Positions 15,279-16,361 of a DNA stretch of 16,361 nucleotides are shown here, piece after piece (the first letter of the stretch is position 1; the number at the start of each line of letters is the position of its first letter). The notes below the pieces were generated by a model. It did no database searches. It was not told the origin of the DNA and saw only the letters and a program-made list of their open reading frames with translations. Where the stretch lies: NCBI GenBank assembly GCA_021792045.1, contig JAJYVJ010000027.1, positions 1-16,361 on the forward strand, written 5' to 3'. Position numbers and translations under genes: made by a program. Source of the DNA: Thermoplasmata archaeon (GTDB taxonomy: Archaea; Thermoplasmatota; Thermoplasmata; Thermoplasmatales; Thermoplasmataceae).

Positions 15279-15781
15279 CCTTATTTTTGCTCATACTGTT
15301 CTTTGTTCTTTTCATATCGATTATTGCCATCTATTTTCTCCTCAAGGCAAAGAGGAGATTTTCGATACCTGCTGGAAAGAGGATATATCAGGACCTCAGC
15401 TCAAAGGGAAGAATCCTACGTTCGGAAAAGTACGGAGTATCCGGTAAACCAGACATGATAAAAAGAAAGCGACACAAGCTGATACCTTTTGAATACAAGA
15501 GCGGAAATTCTGATTATCCCAGGGAGGGGCATGTATTCCAGATGGCTGCGTACTTCCTGATTCTGGAGGAGAATTATCCAAAGTATAAAGTTCCTTACGG
15601 CATATTGAAATATAATAACAGGGCGTTCGTCCTAAAAAATGATGAGCACACACGTGACCGGCTTCTGTACGTTTTGAATGAGATGCGGTCCCAGTATGCA
15701 GAACCCATAAGGAATCACCAGAGCAGGGTGAGGTGCTTACACTGTTCGTTTAACGAGATCTGCGAACAAAGCTTAATATGA
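15275..15781 (+). CDS. Cas4/RecB-like nuclease, C-terminal half with N-terminal membrane helix, TTG start
   Basis: A 168 aa protein. Residues 2-24 form a transmembrane helix followed by KAKRR, so the rest should face the cytoplasm. Then come the core PD-(D/E)XK motifs: GKPD (57-60, Asp60), PFEYKSG (71-77, Glu73 and Lys75), QMAAYFLILEE (89-99, Gln89), and C-x2-C-x5-C at 154/157/163, the C-terminal cysteine cluster of Cas4/Dna2-type Fe-S nucleases. The missing fourth cysteine and motif-I histidine are in the preceding gene. The TTG start overlaps the previous stop in TTGA, the same geometry as other junctions here, which favours coupled translation of two proteins. It may equally be one protein made by a -1 frameshift. 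It overlaps tyrS by 4 nt. Confidence 0.82.
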   Translation: MTLFLLILFFVLFISIIAIYFLLKAKRRFSIPAGKRIYQDLSSKGRILRSEKYGVSGKPDMIKRKRHKLIPFEYKSGNSDYPREGHVFQMAAYFLILEENYPKYKVPYGILKYNNRAFVLKNDEHTRDRLLYVLNEMRSQYAEPIRNHQSRVRCLHCSFNEICEQSLI

Positions 15782-16361
15782 AAAGAGAGATAACTCGGAA
15801 AATGCTTTCACTCGAAACCTTCTCAAGGAACATGGCTGAGATAATAACTCCAGAAGAATTTAACAGTCTGTCTGGAAAAAAAATAACCGCTTACTGTGGC
15901 TTCGAGCCTTCCGGAATACCACACATCGCCATAGGGCTCCTGTGGCCAAAGAAGTTCAATGAGGTATCTGGCATGGGTATAGATCTCACCATTCTCCTGG
16001 CAGATTGGCACGCAATGATAAATGATAAGCTCGGTGGTGATTTAGATGCAATAAGGAAGAGTGGTGAGCAGATCAGGAAAAGCATGCTCGCTGTGGGTTT
16101 ATCTGACAAGATAAAATTCACCTGGGCTAAGGATCTCGTCAGTGATCCCGATTACTGGGAACTGTTCCTCCGGGTGGCAAAAGCCTCGAGTCTCACGCGC
16201 TTAAGAAGATCGCTTCCTATAATGGGTAGAACGGAGGATGAGGCTGACAAAGATTTTAGCAAATACATATACCCCATAATGCAGGTTACAGACATATTCT
16301 ATCTTGACGTTGATATAGCTTTGGGAGGAATGGATCAAAGGCACGCCCACATGCTGGCAAG
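15778..16361 (+). CDS. tyrS: Tyrosyl-tRNA synthetase, archaeal type (3' end outside window)
   Basis: Class I synthetase charging tRNA-Tyr; the first 194 residues are in the window and the frame is open to the end. ITAYCGFEPSG (36-46) followed by PHIAIG (48-53) is the HIGH-type ATP site, with Tyr39 at the tyrosine pocket. LLADWHAMIND (73-83) and the pocket motif YPIMQVTDIFYLDVDIALGG (165-184) give Tyr165, Gln169 and Asp172, the side chains that hold tyrosine in the Methanocaldococcus enzyme; MDQRHAHMLA follows. It is of the archaeal/eukaryal form rather than the bacterial one. The ATG overlaps the nuclease stop by 4 nt, making it the fifth gene of the smc chain; a second possible start is Met9. 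Confidence 0.95.
   Translation, partial: MKREITRKMLSLETFSRNMAEIITPEEFNSLSGKKITAYCGFEPSGIPHIAIGLLWPKKFNEVSGMGIDLTILLADWHAMINDKLGGDLDAIRKSGEQIRKSMLAVGLSDKIKFTWAKDLVSDPDYWELFLRVAKASSLTRLRRSLPIMGRTEDEADKDFSKYIYPIMQVTDIFYLDVDIALGGMDQRHAHMLA

Noticed and set aside
15030..15781. CRISPR-Cas locus suggested by the Cas4-like motifs
   Set aside because: No repeat-spacer array and no cas1, cas2 or effector genes in the window; the context is condensin, so a Cas name is not justified.
1..16361. tRNA, rRNA or other structured RNA genes
   Set aside because: Intergenic stretches were read for cloverleaf and TPsiC-like sequence; none was found.

Overview
The window looks like chromosomal DNA of an archaeon, most probably of the Thermoplasmatales or a relative (Thermoplasma, Ferroplasma and Cuniculiplasma type). 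It encodes the archaeal/eukaryal ribosomal protein S17e, an archaeal-type tyrosyl-tRNA synthetase and archaeal-style RelBE and VapBC pairs. TATA boxes centred about 24-27 nt before start codons suggest leaderless transcripts, and there are GGTGA/GAGGTG Shine-Dalgarno sites inside operons. A complete bacterial-type GrpE-DnaK-DnaJ set is known in this group through old transfer from bacteria. No database search was possible, so all names rest on motifs and remembered family sequences.

Layout. (1) 1-3524: grpE-dnaK-dnaJ chaperone operon; grpE may begin before the window. (2) 3567-5367: a universal stress protein gene, a convergent alpha/beta hydrolase, and a divergent small two-helix membrane protein, each with its own TATA box. 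(3) 5443-5673: rps17e. (4) About 5690-7855: an accessory island holding a leftward relBE pair, a rightward vapBC pair whose vapC is frameshifted, and degraded pieces of an IS200/IS605-type element (TnpA relic at 7534-7755, probable TnpB tail at 6493-6648), with several palindromes and spaced repeats in promoter positions. (5) 7858-10626: a thiolase / 3-hydroxyacyl-CoA dehydrogenase / enoyl-CoA hydratase operon, i.e. three steps of beta-oxidation or of its reverse. (6) 10715-16361: smc, scpA, two short genes that together make one Cas4/RecB-like nuclease, and tyrS (cut by the window end), every junction overlapping by exactly 4 nt.

Most notable is region 6. The condensin pair SMC-ScpA is translationally coupled to a PD-(D/E)XK nuclease that is split into two membrane-anchored halves. 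The first half carries a predicted Fe-S cysteine and the motif-I histidine and ends in a transmembrane helix. The second half begins with a transmembrane helix and carries the D, E-x-K and Q motifs and the other three cysteines. This suggests a heterodimeric, membrane-tethered nuclease working with condensin. Next in interest are the operator-like arrays in front of both toxin-antitoxin operons, the vapC frameshift at a strong internal Shine-Dalgarno site, and the IS200/IS605 relic that encloses vapBC.
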